A DNA stretch of 64,000 nt from Ignavibacteriales bacterium (lineage in GTDB: Bacteria; Bacteroidota; Ignavibacteria; UBA10030; UBA8401), in the NCBI GenBank assembly GCA_026390635.1, contig JAPLFO010000149.1, forward strand, positions 1-64,000. Reading direction: 5' to 3'. A program made the position numbers and the translations under genes. Below the pieces are notes generated by a model, which saw only the letters and a program-made list of their open reading frames with translations, was not told where the DNA came from and ran no database searches. Shown one piece after another: positions 1-9,563 of this stretch (position 1 is the first letter of the stretch; every line of letters starts with the position of its first letter).

Positions 1-533
1 CCCAATCCCGCGAGTGAAAGAAGATTAATTGCAGTTCCTTGTTTTGCAAGAAGCGTTAAAAAACCATCCATGTCGCGATACGGACAATCGAATCCGAACT
101 CGTCTTTGAAATCTTCAAGCTGCTGCCCGAGTTCCGGACCACCCAGCGGCGCGGCGCCGCCGCCGCAATTGCCGGTTACCGTTGTTGTCACTCCCTGGCG
201 GATTTTGCTCTCAGCACGCGGAGAAATCAGCAGCGCTGTGTCAAGATGGGAATGAATATCGATAAATCCCGGCGCAACGATCAGACCCCGTGCGTCGATC
301 ACGCGGGAGGCATGCGCATCGCCGAGCGAACCGATGGCGCTGATCACGCCATCGCGAATTCCGAGATCCATCATTCGCGCCGGTGCGCCGGTGCCGTCAA
401 GAATTTCACCGCCGCGGATGACGATATCCAGCGGAGCACGCATGCAACCGATGGATGTGAAGTTGAGTGCCGTCAATCCGGCAACTGAAAATCCGGCTGT
501 CACACCGGGGCGGATAAATGACCGTCGATCCAT
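1..533 (-). CDS. N-acyl-D-amino-acid deacylase / D-aminoacylase-like amidohydrolase, partial (C-terminus off the window edge)
   Basis: Reverse-strand translation from ATG at 533: MDRRSFIRPGVTAGFSVAGLTALNFTSIGC...LDIVIRGGEILDGTGAPARMMDLGIRDGVISAIGSL...VIDARGLIVAPGFIDIHSHLD; typical amidohydrolase N-terminus with the metal-binding HxH motif. Confidence 0.85.
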   Translation of the reverse strand, partial: MDRRSFIRPGVTAGFSVAGLTALNFTSIGCMRAPLDIVIRGGEILDGTGAPARMMDLGIRDGVISAIGSLGDAHASRVIDARGLIVAPGFIDIHSHLDTALLISPRAESKIRQGVTTTVTGNCGGGAAPLGGPELGQQLEDFKDEFGFDCPYRDMDGFLTLLAKQGTAINLLSLAGL

Positions 534-606
534 AGCTTTCCTTTCGCAGTGTACTGACGTTGGGTCTGTCACGCACTTCAACGATAGCCAACGTCGAATC
601 CTGTTT

Positions 607-1998
607 CTACTCCCCGATGGTACGCAAGCCCAAGTTCTTTCTCCACTCTATTATAACCAGTCCGGCACAAATAGTCCAAACAATATATTCAAGCCAGTAC
701 AATTCCTGCGGTGACGCCGGAAGATACGCCGCGTAACTCAACATCATAAGATTGGTGCTGAATACCAGCGCAAGAGATCCGACCAGCACATTCACGAACA
801 GAAGCGGTGCAAAATACCAAACGTGCACTTTTCCTGCAATCACAATTGCACACGCATAGACGAGAAGGATTCGTTGCAGAAGAGTCCGGTAGCTGTCAAC
901 CGGTCTGTGGAGACCGAACAGAAGGACTGCTGCAGATCGAATCACAGACAGCACTTTGGGAGCAACGATCCACCAGAGCGGAACGGAAAAAAGCGCCGCT
1001 ATGCGTCGGACAAGGTAGAGGGGCACGCCATTGAACGATGCCTGTTCATTATAGTAGATAAGTCCCTGCGAAAACGTATTCCACGCTGCCGGATGGATAA
1101 AGAACGGGATGGCACAAGCCGCAATGATGACAGCAGCGAGGCATCCGGCAGCCGCGGCCCGTCGAAGCGGAACTCCCGTTCGCGCAAGAGGAAGGAAGAT
1201 CACTGCAGGCGTGAACTTCAGCAGGAAGAGTATCGCTCCCATGATGCCGGCCTTCACAACGGGGAAATCCATTCTCCGCTGCATCCACTGCGTCATGAGC
1301 AGCAGTGCGGCACCGAGAGGAGCAAAGAGCAAACCGTCCAGATGTCCCTGTCCGATGATTTCAACCACCGGGATGGGTGCAAAAATATAGAGCGCGAATC
1401 CGGCAGTCATGGGCAGGACTGTTGACGAACGCAATTTCACCAAGCGATCGACTTTGATCAGAAGCAACATTCCTGCAATTTCGCTCGCCAGTAGAATCAC
1501 CTTCCAGAAAATGAGGCCGGCAACCCACGACGAACTGAATATGCTCCCGCAGCCCACTGCCAGCGCCATCGTCATTTCAGAAAGCTGCGGATAAATTGCA
1601 GGAATCCCCATGTTCCCCATTCTCTCGAACACTTCCGTTCTGAATGGAACATATTCCGGCGCCAGCGGAACATGGGCGTAGACATTCTGACCGCTCATGG
1701 TGAGATGCCCGTGCCAGAGATAGGAATAGACATCGTCGGACAGCCAGGGAAGCATCGGCGAAGTGAAGATTCTGGGAAGCAGAAAAAGAATCCAGAAAGC
1801 ACGTACGGTGAGATGATTTTTCCACACGCGGTACGCTGACCATCCAACGAGCGCATGAGCAAAAAATACCGCAAGAAAGAGAAGAATGGTAGAGGAATTG
1901 CGTTCCGCCGGAATTGCGGGATAGATGAAGAACAGAAGGACATACAGACCGGCCATCAGTCTGCGCTTCCTTCCGGAATCTGTCTGATCAACGACCAT
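607..1998 (-). CDS. Polytopic membrane glycosyltransferase-like protein (GT87/mannosyltransferase-like)
   Basis: 463 aa, many TM segments, 'LPRIFTSPMLPWLSDDVYSYLWHGHLTMSGQNVYAHVP' resembling the periplasmic-loop motif of GT-C enzymes. Confidence 0.6.
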   Translation of the reverse strand: MVVDQTDSGRKRRLMAGLYVLLFFIYPAIPAERNSSTILLFLAVFFAHALVGWSAYRVWKNHLTVRAFWILFLLPRIFTSPMLPWLSDDVYSYLWHGHLTMSGQNVYAHVPLAPEYVPFRTEVFERMGNMGIPAIYPQLSEMTMALAVGCGSIFSSSWVAGLIFWKVILLASEIAGMLLLIKVDRLVKLRSSTVLPMTAGFALYIFAPIPVVEIIGQGHLDGLLFAPLGAALLLMTQWMQRRMDFPVVKAGIMGAILFLLKFTPAVIFLPLARTGVPLRRAAAAGCLAAVIIAACAIPFFIHPAAWNTFSQGLIYYNEQASFNGVPLYLVRRIAALFSVPLWWIVAPKVLSVIRSAAVLLFGLHRPVDSYRTLLQRILLVYACAIVIAGKVHVWYFAPLLFVNVLVGSLALVFSTNLMMLSYAAYLPASPQELYWLEYIVWTICAGLVIIEWRKNLGLRTIGE

Positions 1999-2027
1999 GC
2001 AATGGTCCCTGCACCGGAGAAGATTGA

Positions 2028-3131
2028 TTAGCGGACTGCATTTTCATTAATAGTCAACGTGCCGGCATCCGCATCGATCGTGGCATTGATTCCCAGTGGC
2101 ATTGTCACTTTGTCTTTGATATGTCCGATCATCATTCCGTAGAGGGCGGGAATCCCGAGCGGCTCTATGCGCGTCCGAAGAATTTCTTCGACGCTCAACG
2201 TCTGACTGTATCCGGGCTTGTACTCGCTCGGCTTGCAGTCAGTCAGCTTTCCGATGACGAGACCTGCAAGTTCCTGCAGTTTTCCCGTCAGCCAAAGATG
2301 TGTGAGCATGCGGTCAACACGGTACGGCTCTTCCCCGACTTCTTCCAAAAAAAGAATTTTGCCGCGAAGATCAACTTCAAACGGCGTGCCGAGCGAAGAC
2401 ACTACAAGCGAGAGATTTCCCCCCACGAGCGGACCTGTGCCTGTGCCTTTGCCAAGTTTAAGTATGCGATTTTCCTTTTCGACTTTTTCCCCTTTCCGCA
2501 GAGCCGGATTTTTGATTTCGCCGATCGCTGTGTTCGACACAATGGCTCTATTCATATAGCCCATTGTATAATCGCTGAATGTCGAGAGCACCACCGGTCC
2601 GTGAAACGTCACCACGCCGGCATGTTTATAGACCGCAAGCAAAAGCGACGTAATATCGCTGTAACCCATCAGGACCTTGGGGTTCTTTCGGATGAGATCG
2701 TAATCCAGCAGCGGCAGAATGCGCATGCATCCCCAGCCGCCGCGGAGGCAGATTATACCGTCAATGTCATTGCGCGCAAACATTTCGTTGACATCAGCCG
2801 CGCGTTCGGCGTCGCTTCCGGCAAGATAGCCATATTGCTTTTTGATGTTCGAGCCCAGCACAACACGATAGCCCAGCGATTCGATAGTCTCTTTGCCCAT
2901 ATTGATATCTTCCAGTTCGTACACATTGGAAGCAGGAGCAATGATTCCGATGGAAGAGCCCGGGCGCAGCGCTTTGGGTTTCACAAGATCAAGCGGCGCA
3001 TCGTTGGCGCCATTTTGAAAGCGCTCAAGAAATGCGGGCGGATAAATTGCGGCCAGGGCGGAGGCGGAAATTCCCGTGATAAAATTTCTACGTGTGAGCG
3101 ATTCGATCATTTCAAGTTCCTTTCCATGCAT
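2028..3131 (-). CDS. LD-carboxypeptidase (peptidase family S66)
   Basis: LRPGSSIGIIAPAS...GYRVVLG...DGIICLRGGWGCMRILPLLDYDLIRKNPKVLMGYSDITSLLLAVY...TFHGPV...GGNLSLVVSSLGTPFEVDLRGKILFLEEVGEEPYRVDRMLTHL; N-terminal signal-like sequence. Confidence 0.92.
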   Translation of the reverse strand: MHGKELEMIESLTRRNFITGISASALAAIYPPAFLERFQNGANDAPLDLVKPKALRPGSSIGIIAPASNVYELEDINMGKETIESLGYRVVLGSNIKKQYGYLAGSDAERAADVNEMFARNDIDGIICLRGGWGCMRILPLLDYDLIRKNPKVLMGYSDITSLLLAVYKHAGVVTFHGPVVLSTFSDYTMGYMNRAIVSNTAIGEIKNPALRKGEKVEKENRILKLGKGTGTGPLVGGNLSLVVSSLGTPFEVDLRGKILFLEEVGEEPYRVDRMLTHLWLTGKLQELAGLVIGKLTDCKPSEYKPGYSQTLSVEEILRTRIEPLGIPALYGMMIGHIKDKVTMPLGINATIDADAGTLTINENAVR

Positions 3132-3277
3132 CTCATTAATACATCAACAATATTCGGTAGAAGGTTTCGATACAGTAATTTCTCAGCTGCCGGATACGGC
3201 CCGCAATATACATGATTTCCTTTCTTTTTGCCAGCACTGCGGTTGTGCCGAATTGTTGAACTTTGTATCTTCCAAAC

Positions 3278-5524
3278 ATGAAAGAGTTCATCCGGAAATA
3301 TCCGGTCGCTGCGCCGCTGGGTTTGCTCACGCTCTGCATCCTGCTTCCCTATTGGAAGCTTGCCACAATGCAGGGCGTGATAATCACCGACGATATTTTT
3401 GCCAGCGATCTGATGAACGATTCTTTTCCCGCCCGCCACTATCTTGGCGCGATGCTCCAGCGCGGTGAGTTTCCGCTGTGGTATTCTTCGATCTATGGAG
3501 GATTCCCGTTCATCGCACGCGCGGAAGCGGGCGCCTGCTATCCGTTGAATCTGCTTGCATTCGGAATTCTTCCCCCCTATGCGGCGCTGAATATCGTCAT
3601 TCTCACAACTTTTTTCATTGCCGCGGCCGGATCGTATCTCTTTGCCCGCAAGATCGGTGCCAACGTGCCGGGCGCGCTTGCTGCAGGTATCAGCTTCGCC
3701 TATTGCGGCTTCATGGTGGCGCACACGAAGCACTTGAGCACTGTGGCGGCGGCCTGCTGGTTCCCTCTTGGACTCTATTTTATTGAAAGGGCGATTCAGA
3801 CCTACCATGAACTTCATGCGTCCGAATCATTCCGCTCGATGCTCTGGTTCGGCCTTGTCTTCGGCCTCCAGCTCCTCTCCGGCCACATTCAGGTTGCGTA
3901 TTATGCCGGACTCTTCTATGGAGCGTATTTCGTTCTCCGACTCTTCTCAACACACTGGCAGCTTTCGATAGAACTGAAGAAAAAGAAAGGGACTGTGGAG
4001 CGCCGCCTGTCCGTCAAAGAGGCGCTTCGCCATCCGGCGCTCCGATATTTTGTCGCGACAGCATTCCTTGGGATTGGTCTGGCTGCGATTCAAATTCTTC
4101 CGACGTACGAACTCGTTGGCGTATCACAGCGCTCCGGCGGTGTGTCCTTTGATTATGCCGCGCAGTACGCCTACGATCCGGCAAACATTGCATCATTTGT
4201 CATTCCTTATGTCAACGGCGATATCGGCAATGCCAGCTATCGCGGCTCGAGCATTTTCTGGGAGGATTTTGGATATGCAGGACTGGTAATCCTGATTCTC
4301 GCCGTGTATGGAATCATCAAAGAATGGAAACGATGGCATGTAAAATGCTTCATCGCTTTCATCATTGCGGCATTTCTTCTTGTGCTCGGTCCAAACACTC
4401 CCGTATTTGAAGCTGCATTTCATATTCTTCCCGGCATGTCCTATTTTCGATTTCCGACCCGATTTCTATTTATTGTCGACGCTTCACTCGCGTTTCTTGC
4501 TGCCTTCGGCATTACCGCTGCCGTGCGGCGCTATGGCCTCCGTACTGGATGGATCTTGGTTGCATTAGCCGCCGCCGATTTGTTTTACGTCCAACTCCGC
4601 CAGAATCCGGTTGCCCCCATGAACACATGGGCCACGCCGCCGGCAACTGCATGGGAAATTTTGCAGGACACCTCGGACTATCGTATCTATTCTCTCGGAG
4701 GCAAAGAAACTCACACGGCGGCCTTTTCCGCCGCGCATGGATGGCAGGGTTCCCTCCAGCCGTACATCGATCAGCGCGAGCTTCTTCAGCCGAGCACGAA
4801 CGCCATCTACGGCCTCGCCAGTCCGGACGGATATGCTCAGCTCACTCCATCGTACGTCGTGGATGTATGGGGAGATCAAAATCGCGGGGGGATCATCACG
4901 CAAACGGCCGCACTTGGACCGCAGGGAATCATGCCGTCACAGTCATTTCAAAAACTGATGAATGTCTTTAATGTGAAATATATCGTCTCGGCATGGGATA
5001 TTCGAAGCGACACGTTGCGGATGATGAAACAGTGCAAGCCGGCACAGCTCTATGAAAATCCCGGATGCCGGCCGAGAGCGTTCATTGCGCACCACGGTCG
5101 CCCGGCATCGACGTTAGAGGAAGCGAAATCTATATTCTTCTCGCCTGATTTCGATCCCCAATACGATGTCATCCTTCATGAACAGCTCCCCTCGGCGGCT
5201 CCCGGGACCGATTCTGCCGCACACGTTCAGATATACTCTGCGCGATCAAACAGCATTGCCCTGCGCACCACCACCCGCACTGCATCCTATCTTATACTCA
5301 CGGATACGTACTATCCGGGATGGAAGGCCTTCGTCGATGGACAGGAGACAAAAATCGCGCGCGCCAATTTCTGCCAGCGCGCAATTCTCTTGCCGGCCGG
5401 AATGCACGACGTGCAGTTTGTTTTCGATTCGGCTCCGATAAAGGATGGCGCCGTCATCACGTCGGCGTCTCTTCTTCTCCTGATAGCCGGTATGTTCTAT
5501 CATCGCTTCCGGCGACAGAGATAG
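3278..5524 (+). CDS. YfhO family membrane protein
   Basis: About 750 aa polytopic protein, 'NDSFPARHYLGAMLQRGEFPLWYSSIYGGFPFIARAEAGACYPLN' and C-terminal 'YLILTDTYYPGWKAFVDGQETKI', characteristic of YfhO-like proteins. Confidence 0.8.
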   Translation: MKEFIRKYPVAAPLGLLTLCILLPYWKLATMQGVIITDDIFASDLMNDSFPARHYLGAMLQRGEFPLWYSSIYGGFPFIARAEAGACYPLNLLAFGILPPYAALNIVILTTFFIAAAGSYLFARKIGANVPGALAAGISFAYCGFMVAHTKHLSTVAAACWFPLGLYFIERAIQTYHELHASESFRSMLWFGLVFGLQLLSGHIQVAYYAGLFYGAYFVLRLFSTHWQLSIELKKKKGTVERRLSVKEALRHPALRYFVATAFLGIGLAAIQILPTYELVGVSQRSGGVSFDYAAQYAYDPANIASFVIPYVNGDIGNASYRGSSIFWEDFGYAGLVILILAVYGIIKEWKRWHVKCFIAFIIAAFLLVLGPNTPVFEAAFHILPGMSYFRFPTRFLFIVDASLAFLAAFGITAAVRRYGLRTGWILVALAAADLFYVQLRQNPVAPMNTWATPPATAWEILQDTSDYRIYSLGGKETHTAAFSAAHGWQGSLQPYIDQRELLQPSTNAIYGLASPDGYAQLTPSYVVDVWGDQNRGGIITQTAALGPQGIMPSQSFQKLMNVFNVKYIVSAWDIRSDTLRMMKQCKPAQLYENPGCRPRAFIAHHGRPASTLEEAKSIFFSPDFDPQYDVILHEQLPSAAPGTDSAAHVQIYSARSNSIALRTTTRTASYLILTDTYYPGWKAFVDGQETKIARANFCQRAILLPAGMHDVQFVFDSAPIKDGAVITSASLLLLIAGMFYHRFRRQR

Positions 5525-5614
5525 CGGTCACCAAACAGAACCGCGGTCACCGAGCGTGGCTCGACGGACACCGAGCAAAGCCGAGGTGCCGCTCGCCATG
5601 ACGGCCGAGGTGAC

Positions 5615-6097
5615 CTACAGTTTATATACAATCTTCCGCAGAAACTCTTTACGCACAACAATGTCCGCTTCTGTTTCGATGCCTTTGGTGACAACACCGT
5701 CGATAACGCCTAGAATTCCACGACCCTGTTCATTCTCCGCCACAATCACATCGACGGCGTTTGCAGTCGCGCAAAAAATCCGGCACACTTCCGGAATATT
5801 TTTTATGATATTCAAAATATTGACCGGAAAGCCGTCCGTCATAAAGAGAATAAAGCTGTGACCGCAGGAAAGCGACAGCGCATTCTTCTTTGCCAGCTCT
5901 ATTAATCCCGCGTCATTGCCTGTCCATCGCACCAGCGCCGGACCGGAAGCCTCGCAGAATCCGAGTCCGAATTTCATCTGGGGTACTGCCTGCACGATGG
6001 CCTCATGAATATCTTCCACCGTCTTGATGAAATGGGATTGGCCGAGGATGAAATTCATGTCCTCCGGTTTTTCTATGGCAATCGTTGAGATTTGCAT
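5615..6097 (-). CDS. Adenosine-specific kinase-like protein (Adenosine_kin family)
   Basis: 160 aa: IEKPEDMNFILGQSHFIKTVEDIHEAIVQAVPQMKFGLGFCEASGPALVRWTGND...GRGILGVIDG, matches the family signature. Confidence 0.85.
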   Translation of the reverse strand: MQISTIAIEKPEDMNFILGQSHFIKTVEDIHEAIVQAVPQMKFGLGFCEASGPALVRWTGNDAGLIELAKKNALSLSCGHSFILFMTDGFPVNILNIIKNIPEVCRIFCATANAVDVIVAENEQGRGILGVIDGVVTKGIETEADIVVRKEFLRKIVYKL

Positions 6098-6187
6098 GCG
6101 TTGCTCCTTTCCACGAAAGAGTTTTGTTGTACTATCTATGCGGGATGTATGAATATAGAAAAATTGCAGCTTGGATTGTAGCTCGGA

Positions 6188-6213
6188 TTGTAGCTCGACT
6201 CTGTGGAGTCGAG
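6188..6213. repeat. Short palindromic intergenic repeat, copy 1 (TTGTAGCTCGACTCTGTGGAGTCGAG)
   Basis: Perfect hairpin CTCGACT-CTGTGG-AGTCGAG; related to the copies at 12346 and 12482. Confidence 0.65.
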
Positions 6214-6379
6214 TGCAAGGGATGGGACGTATCGTAAATGTACTATGGAGAAAACAGCGGAAGAACGGAAAAGAAATTCAATTGCCAATCGAATGCGACC
6301 AGCAGTTCGATTCCAGATATTGATACTATAGGCCGTCCTGTCAATCGATATCACCACTACGGGTGACCGCGATCGCACC

Positions 6380-7237
6380 TTACTGAATCAAACTGAAATA
6401 GATCGGCCCTGTCGCCACCGCTGCTGAGGCAAAAACACCGATCCCGCCATTCAAGCGATCGCGGATTTCGCGCAGCGAACCTCCTTCAGCCGCCATGGAC
6501 TGCCGGAGAAAATCATAGTAATTCTCATCAACTGCTGAAACAGATATCCTATGCCGTCCCAGATAACGGAACATCAGCCACGGCAGTTCAACGGAATTCC
6601 TTTGCGGAATATTGAAAAAGAAGGAAGTCTTCTGTGGCTTCGGGTCATCCGGATTGCGGTTCTTGCTGCGAAAATCATTGATGAACGGAGGATCCACATC
6701 GGTGCTCGTGATCGACGCGACATAATCGCCGTAGCCGCTGCTGGGCGACCAGCCTACTTCGATTGAAGGCTGCTGAACATCCCACAACAGTGTCGCCGGA
6801 AGTGTGGTGACAATATGGAATGTATCCGGCACCAATGTCGTTCCCGTCACAACCGGATATCCGCCGGCATGCACCTCGATTGAATAGCTACGCCGCGGAA
6901 GTATGACCGCCGGAGATGAAAATCGTCCCTGCTTCAGCGGATCAGCGACGAGTACGTAGGTGGTTTCTGCTGTCATCGGATCGGATGCCTTCATCAGGCT
7001 GATTCTGACCGATGCTCCGGTAATTGCGACGGCTTTTTCTGTGTAGCGCTCCATGATTTGTGCCGTTCGCTGAACATAGACAGAATCGATCGCTTTGCCT
7101 GCAAACAGGTACGCATTCAACACGAGTTGATTCGAATAGTCATCCGATGATGATGGTTCCGAGCATCCGGAAATAATCACGAGCAGAAGAGAAACGAATA
7201 CACTATACATCATTTTCAATTTCATAGTCTTCCTCAA
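6380..7237 (-). CDS. DUF4249-type lipoprotein
   Basis: Lipobox 'VIISGCSE', 'LVLNAYLFAGKAIDSVYVQRTA', located directly downstream of a TonB-dependent receptor, as is usual for DUF4249. Confidence 0.75.
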   Translation of the reverse strand: MRKTMKLKMMYSVFVSLLLVIISGCSEPSSSDDYSNQLVLNAYLFAGKAIDSVYVQRTAQIMERYTEKAVAITGASVRISLMKASDPMTAETTYVLVADPLKQGRFSSPAVILPRRSYSIEVHAGGYPVVTGTTLVPDTFHIVTTLPATLLWDVQQPSIEVGWSPSSGYGDYVASITSTDVDPPFINDFRSKNRNPDDPKPQKTSFFFNIPQRNSVELPWLMFRYLGRHRISVSAVDENYYDFLRQSMAAEGGSLREIRDRLNGGIGVFASAAVATGPIYFSLIQ

Positions 7238-9462
7238 AATTCAAAATCACATCCGAAGGTGGGAATAATCGGAAGCAGACGCACGTTCGTCACTTCCGTC
7301 GGATTTTTTTTCGTGTCAAATTGCTTGAACCAGACATTCCGGTGACTTGTCAAATTGAAAATCTGAACATACCAATTCCCCTTCAGTCCGAACATGGTCA
7401 TCTTTTTCGTCACGCTGAAATCCAGCCGATAGTACGGCTCGAGGCGGCGATTGTAGATGTCGCCCGGAAGTATCACGTCATACTGGCGCTCCGGTGTCCG
7501 CACGACATACCGGCCGACGCCGAGCGTGTACGCCTGTCCAGTGGCATAGCTGTAGATCAGTCCGAACTTCCATTTCTCGTCCAGCGCATAGTTGGCGGTG
7601 ACGGAGACATCGTGACGCCGGTCGTACTTCGGCATATATTCCTTGTCATCCGGAAATTGGAGGTAGGTCCACGAGAGCGAATAGCCGATCGAACCGGTCA
7701 ATCGCCCAAAACGATGCTGCAGGAAAAACTCTGTTCCGAATGCACGTCCGGTACCGGTGTAGAACAGTTCGTTCACATCGGTGGTACGGGTCGCCTGACC
7801 GATCCAATAGAGCACATCTTTGTATGATTTATAATATCCTTCGACAGAAAGTGTCTGCCCTTCCATCGGCTGAAGTTCCACGCCGGCCACAACATCCATG
7901 GAACGGGACGGATTCATCTTCCTGTTGATCGGAACCCACACTTCAAACGGATTGAATCCATTGTCGCCGCCGATCGGCACCGAGTTGAGGAATTGATAAT
8001 ATACACCTCCCGCCAATTTCAGCGAAATGTCTTCGGTCAGATGATATCGCGTGGCCAGGCGCGGACCCAAGCGAACAGAGCGCGACGCATCCTGGTACTC
8101 TCCCCGCACGCCGCCGTTCAGCGTCAGCACCGGCGATGGACTCCATTCGTCCTGCAGATAGAATGAGATTTGTGCCGGGCGCTCGAGAAAGGAATACGAA
8201 TCCCCGCCGCCGAATCTTTCAGAATACGAAATATTATATTGCGACCACCAGATTCCCGTTTTCAACAGATGCTCGTTCGTGACATAGAAATTCAAATCAC
8301 CTTTAAGTGAATAGTCGGTAACGCCATTTTCTTCTATGTATTTGACGCCGCCGAAATCAAATTCGGTGTGTGCTTTGTAGTGGCTGTACGTGGCGATAAA
8401 ATTTGAGAACACCGTCGGACTGAAGACGTGCGTCCATTTTGTCGCAACGGTCTGATTCCCCCACCACATTGCGATCCCTAACGACTTGTCGGGATTGAAT
8501 GTGAGATTATCCTGGCCGAAGTACGTTACCAGCGAGACTTTGTCATCTTGTCCGAAGTCCTGATTGATCTTTCCATTTGCGTCGTAAAAATAGTAGAGCG
8601 GCAGCGGATCTTTTCCCTTGTCGAGTCCGGCGGCGCGCATGAAGACATCAAAATAGGTCCTGCGCCCGGAGAGGAACCACGAACCGTTCCCGAGCGGACC
8701 CTCGCCGGTCAGACGACTGGAGATGAGGCTGACCGATCCCTTGCCGTGGAATTCATTTCTGTTGCCGTCAATGTTCGTTACGTTCAGGACAGAAGAAAGC
8801 CGTCCGCCATATTCCGCCGGAAGCCCGCCCTTGATCAGTTCGGCATCTTTGATCGCGTCGTTGTTGAAAGTGCTGAAGAAACCAAACAAATGCGACGGAT
8901 TGTACACGACTGTCCCATCCAGCAGAATCAGGTTTTGGTCGGAACTGCCGCCACGCACATACAGACCGCTGGAAATGTCCGAAATCGCTTTGACTCCAGG
9001 CATTGTTTGCAGCGCGCGGAAGACGTCCGCTTCGCCGATGGACGGAAGACTCTCAAGATCCTTCGCCTTCATGAGGATACGGCCGGTCTGTGTGGTCTGC
9101 TGCTGTTGGATTTGTTCGGCCGAGATCACCACTTCGCCCGCCTGAATTGCCTGCGGCTCGAGATCGACATTCTTCACCACCGCCGTAACACCGTCAGATT
9201 CCAATGTGAATAACACAGCCTTGTATCCCAGCAGCGATACCCGCACCGTATGGCGTCCCGGCGGCATTTTCGGGATCACATAGTAGCCCTGTAAGTTCGA
9301 CGTACCGCCGATCTTTTCTTCCTTGAGAAAGATGTTCGCGTACGGCAGCGACTCACCATTACTTTTATCGCGAATGAATCCACTCAATACGCCGGAGGGC
9401 ATCGGCTCGGCAGCAGAGAGAAGTGTTGGGAAGAGAAAAAAAGCGAGGAGAAGTTGCTTCAT
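7234..9462 (-). CDS. TonB-dependent receptor with N-terminal carboxypeptidase-like regulatory domain
   Basis: SGFIRDKSNGESLPYANIFL...GTSNLQGYYVIPKMPPGRHTVRVSLLGYKA; plug domain 'LPSIGEADVFRALQTMPGVKAISDISSGLYVRGGSSDQNLILLDGTVVYNPSHLFGFFSTFN'. Confidence 0.93.
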   Translation of the reverse strand: MKQLLLAFFLFPTLLSAAEPMPSGVLSGFIRDKSNGESLPYANIFLKEEKIGGTSNLQGYYVIPKMPPGRHTVRVSLLGYKAVLFTLESDGVTAVVKNVDLEPQAIQAGEVVISAEQIQQQQTTQTGRILMKAKDLESLPSIGEADVFRALQTMPGVKAISDISSGLYVRGGSSDQNLILLDGTVVYNPSHLFGFFSTFNNDAIKDAELIKGGLPAEYGGRLSSVLNVTNIDGNRNEFHGKGSVSLISSRLTGEGPLGNGSWFLSGRRTYFDVFMRAAGLDKGKDPLPLYYFYDANGKINQDFGQDDKVSLVTYFGQDNLTFNPDKSLGIAMWWGNQTVATKWTHVFSPTVFSNFIATYSHYKAHTEFDFGGVKYIEENGVTDYSLKGDLNFYVTNEHLLKTGIWWSQYNISYSERFGGGDSYSFLERPAQISFYLQDEWSPSPVLTLNGGVRGEYQDASRSVRLGPRLATRYHLTEDISLKLAGGVYYQFLNSVPIGGDNGFNPFEVWVPINRKMNPSRSMDVVAGVELQPMEGQTLSVEGYYKSYKDVLYWIGQATRTTDVNELFYTGTGRAFGTEFFLQHRFGRLTGSIGYSLSWTYLQFPDDKEYMPKYDRRHDVSVTANYALDEKWKFGLIYSYATGQAYTLGVGRYVVRTPERQYDVILPGDIYNRRLEPYYRLDFSVTKKMTMFGLKGNWYVQIFNLTSHRNVWFKQFDTKKNPTEVTNVRLLPIIPTFGCDFEF

Positions 9463-9512
9463 TAGTTTTTAGCTCGGTTTTACGGACATTTCCCGTCGGA
9501 AGTTGCAACAAA

Positions 9513-9540
9513 ATGCCCGCGTATGATTGTACGCGGGCAT
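9513..9540 (-). terminator. Intrinsic-terminator-like hairpin downstream of clpC
   Basis: ATGCCCGCGTA-TGATTG-TACGCGGGCAT inverted repeat in the clpC/TonB-receptor gap. Confidence 0.6.
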
Positions 9541-9563
9541 TGAGAATATTCTTCGCTTGAATA

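Noticed and set aside
2121-3215. 364-aa plus-strand ORF opposite the LD-carboxypeptidase gene
   Set aside because: Antisense shadow of a well-supported gene; low-complexity composition and no recognisable motifs.
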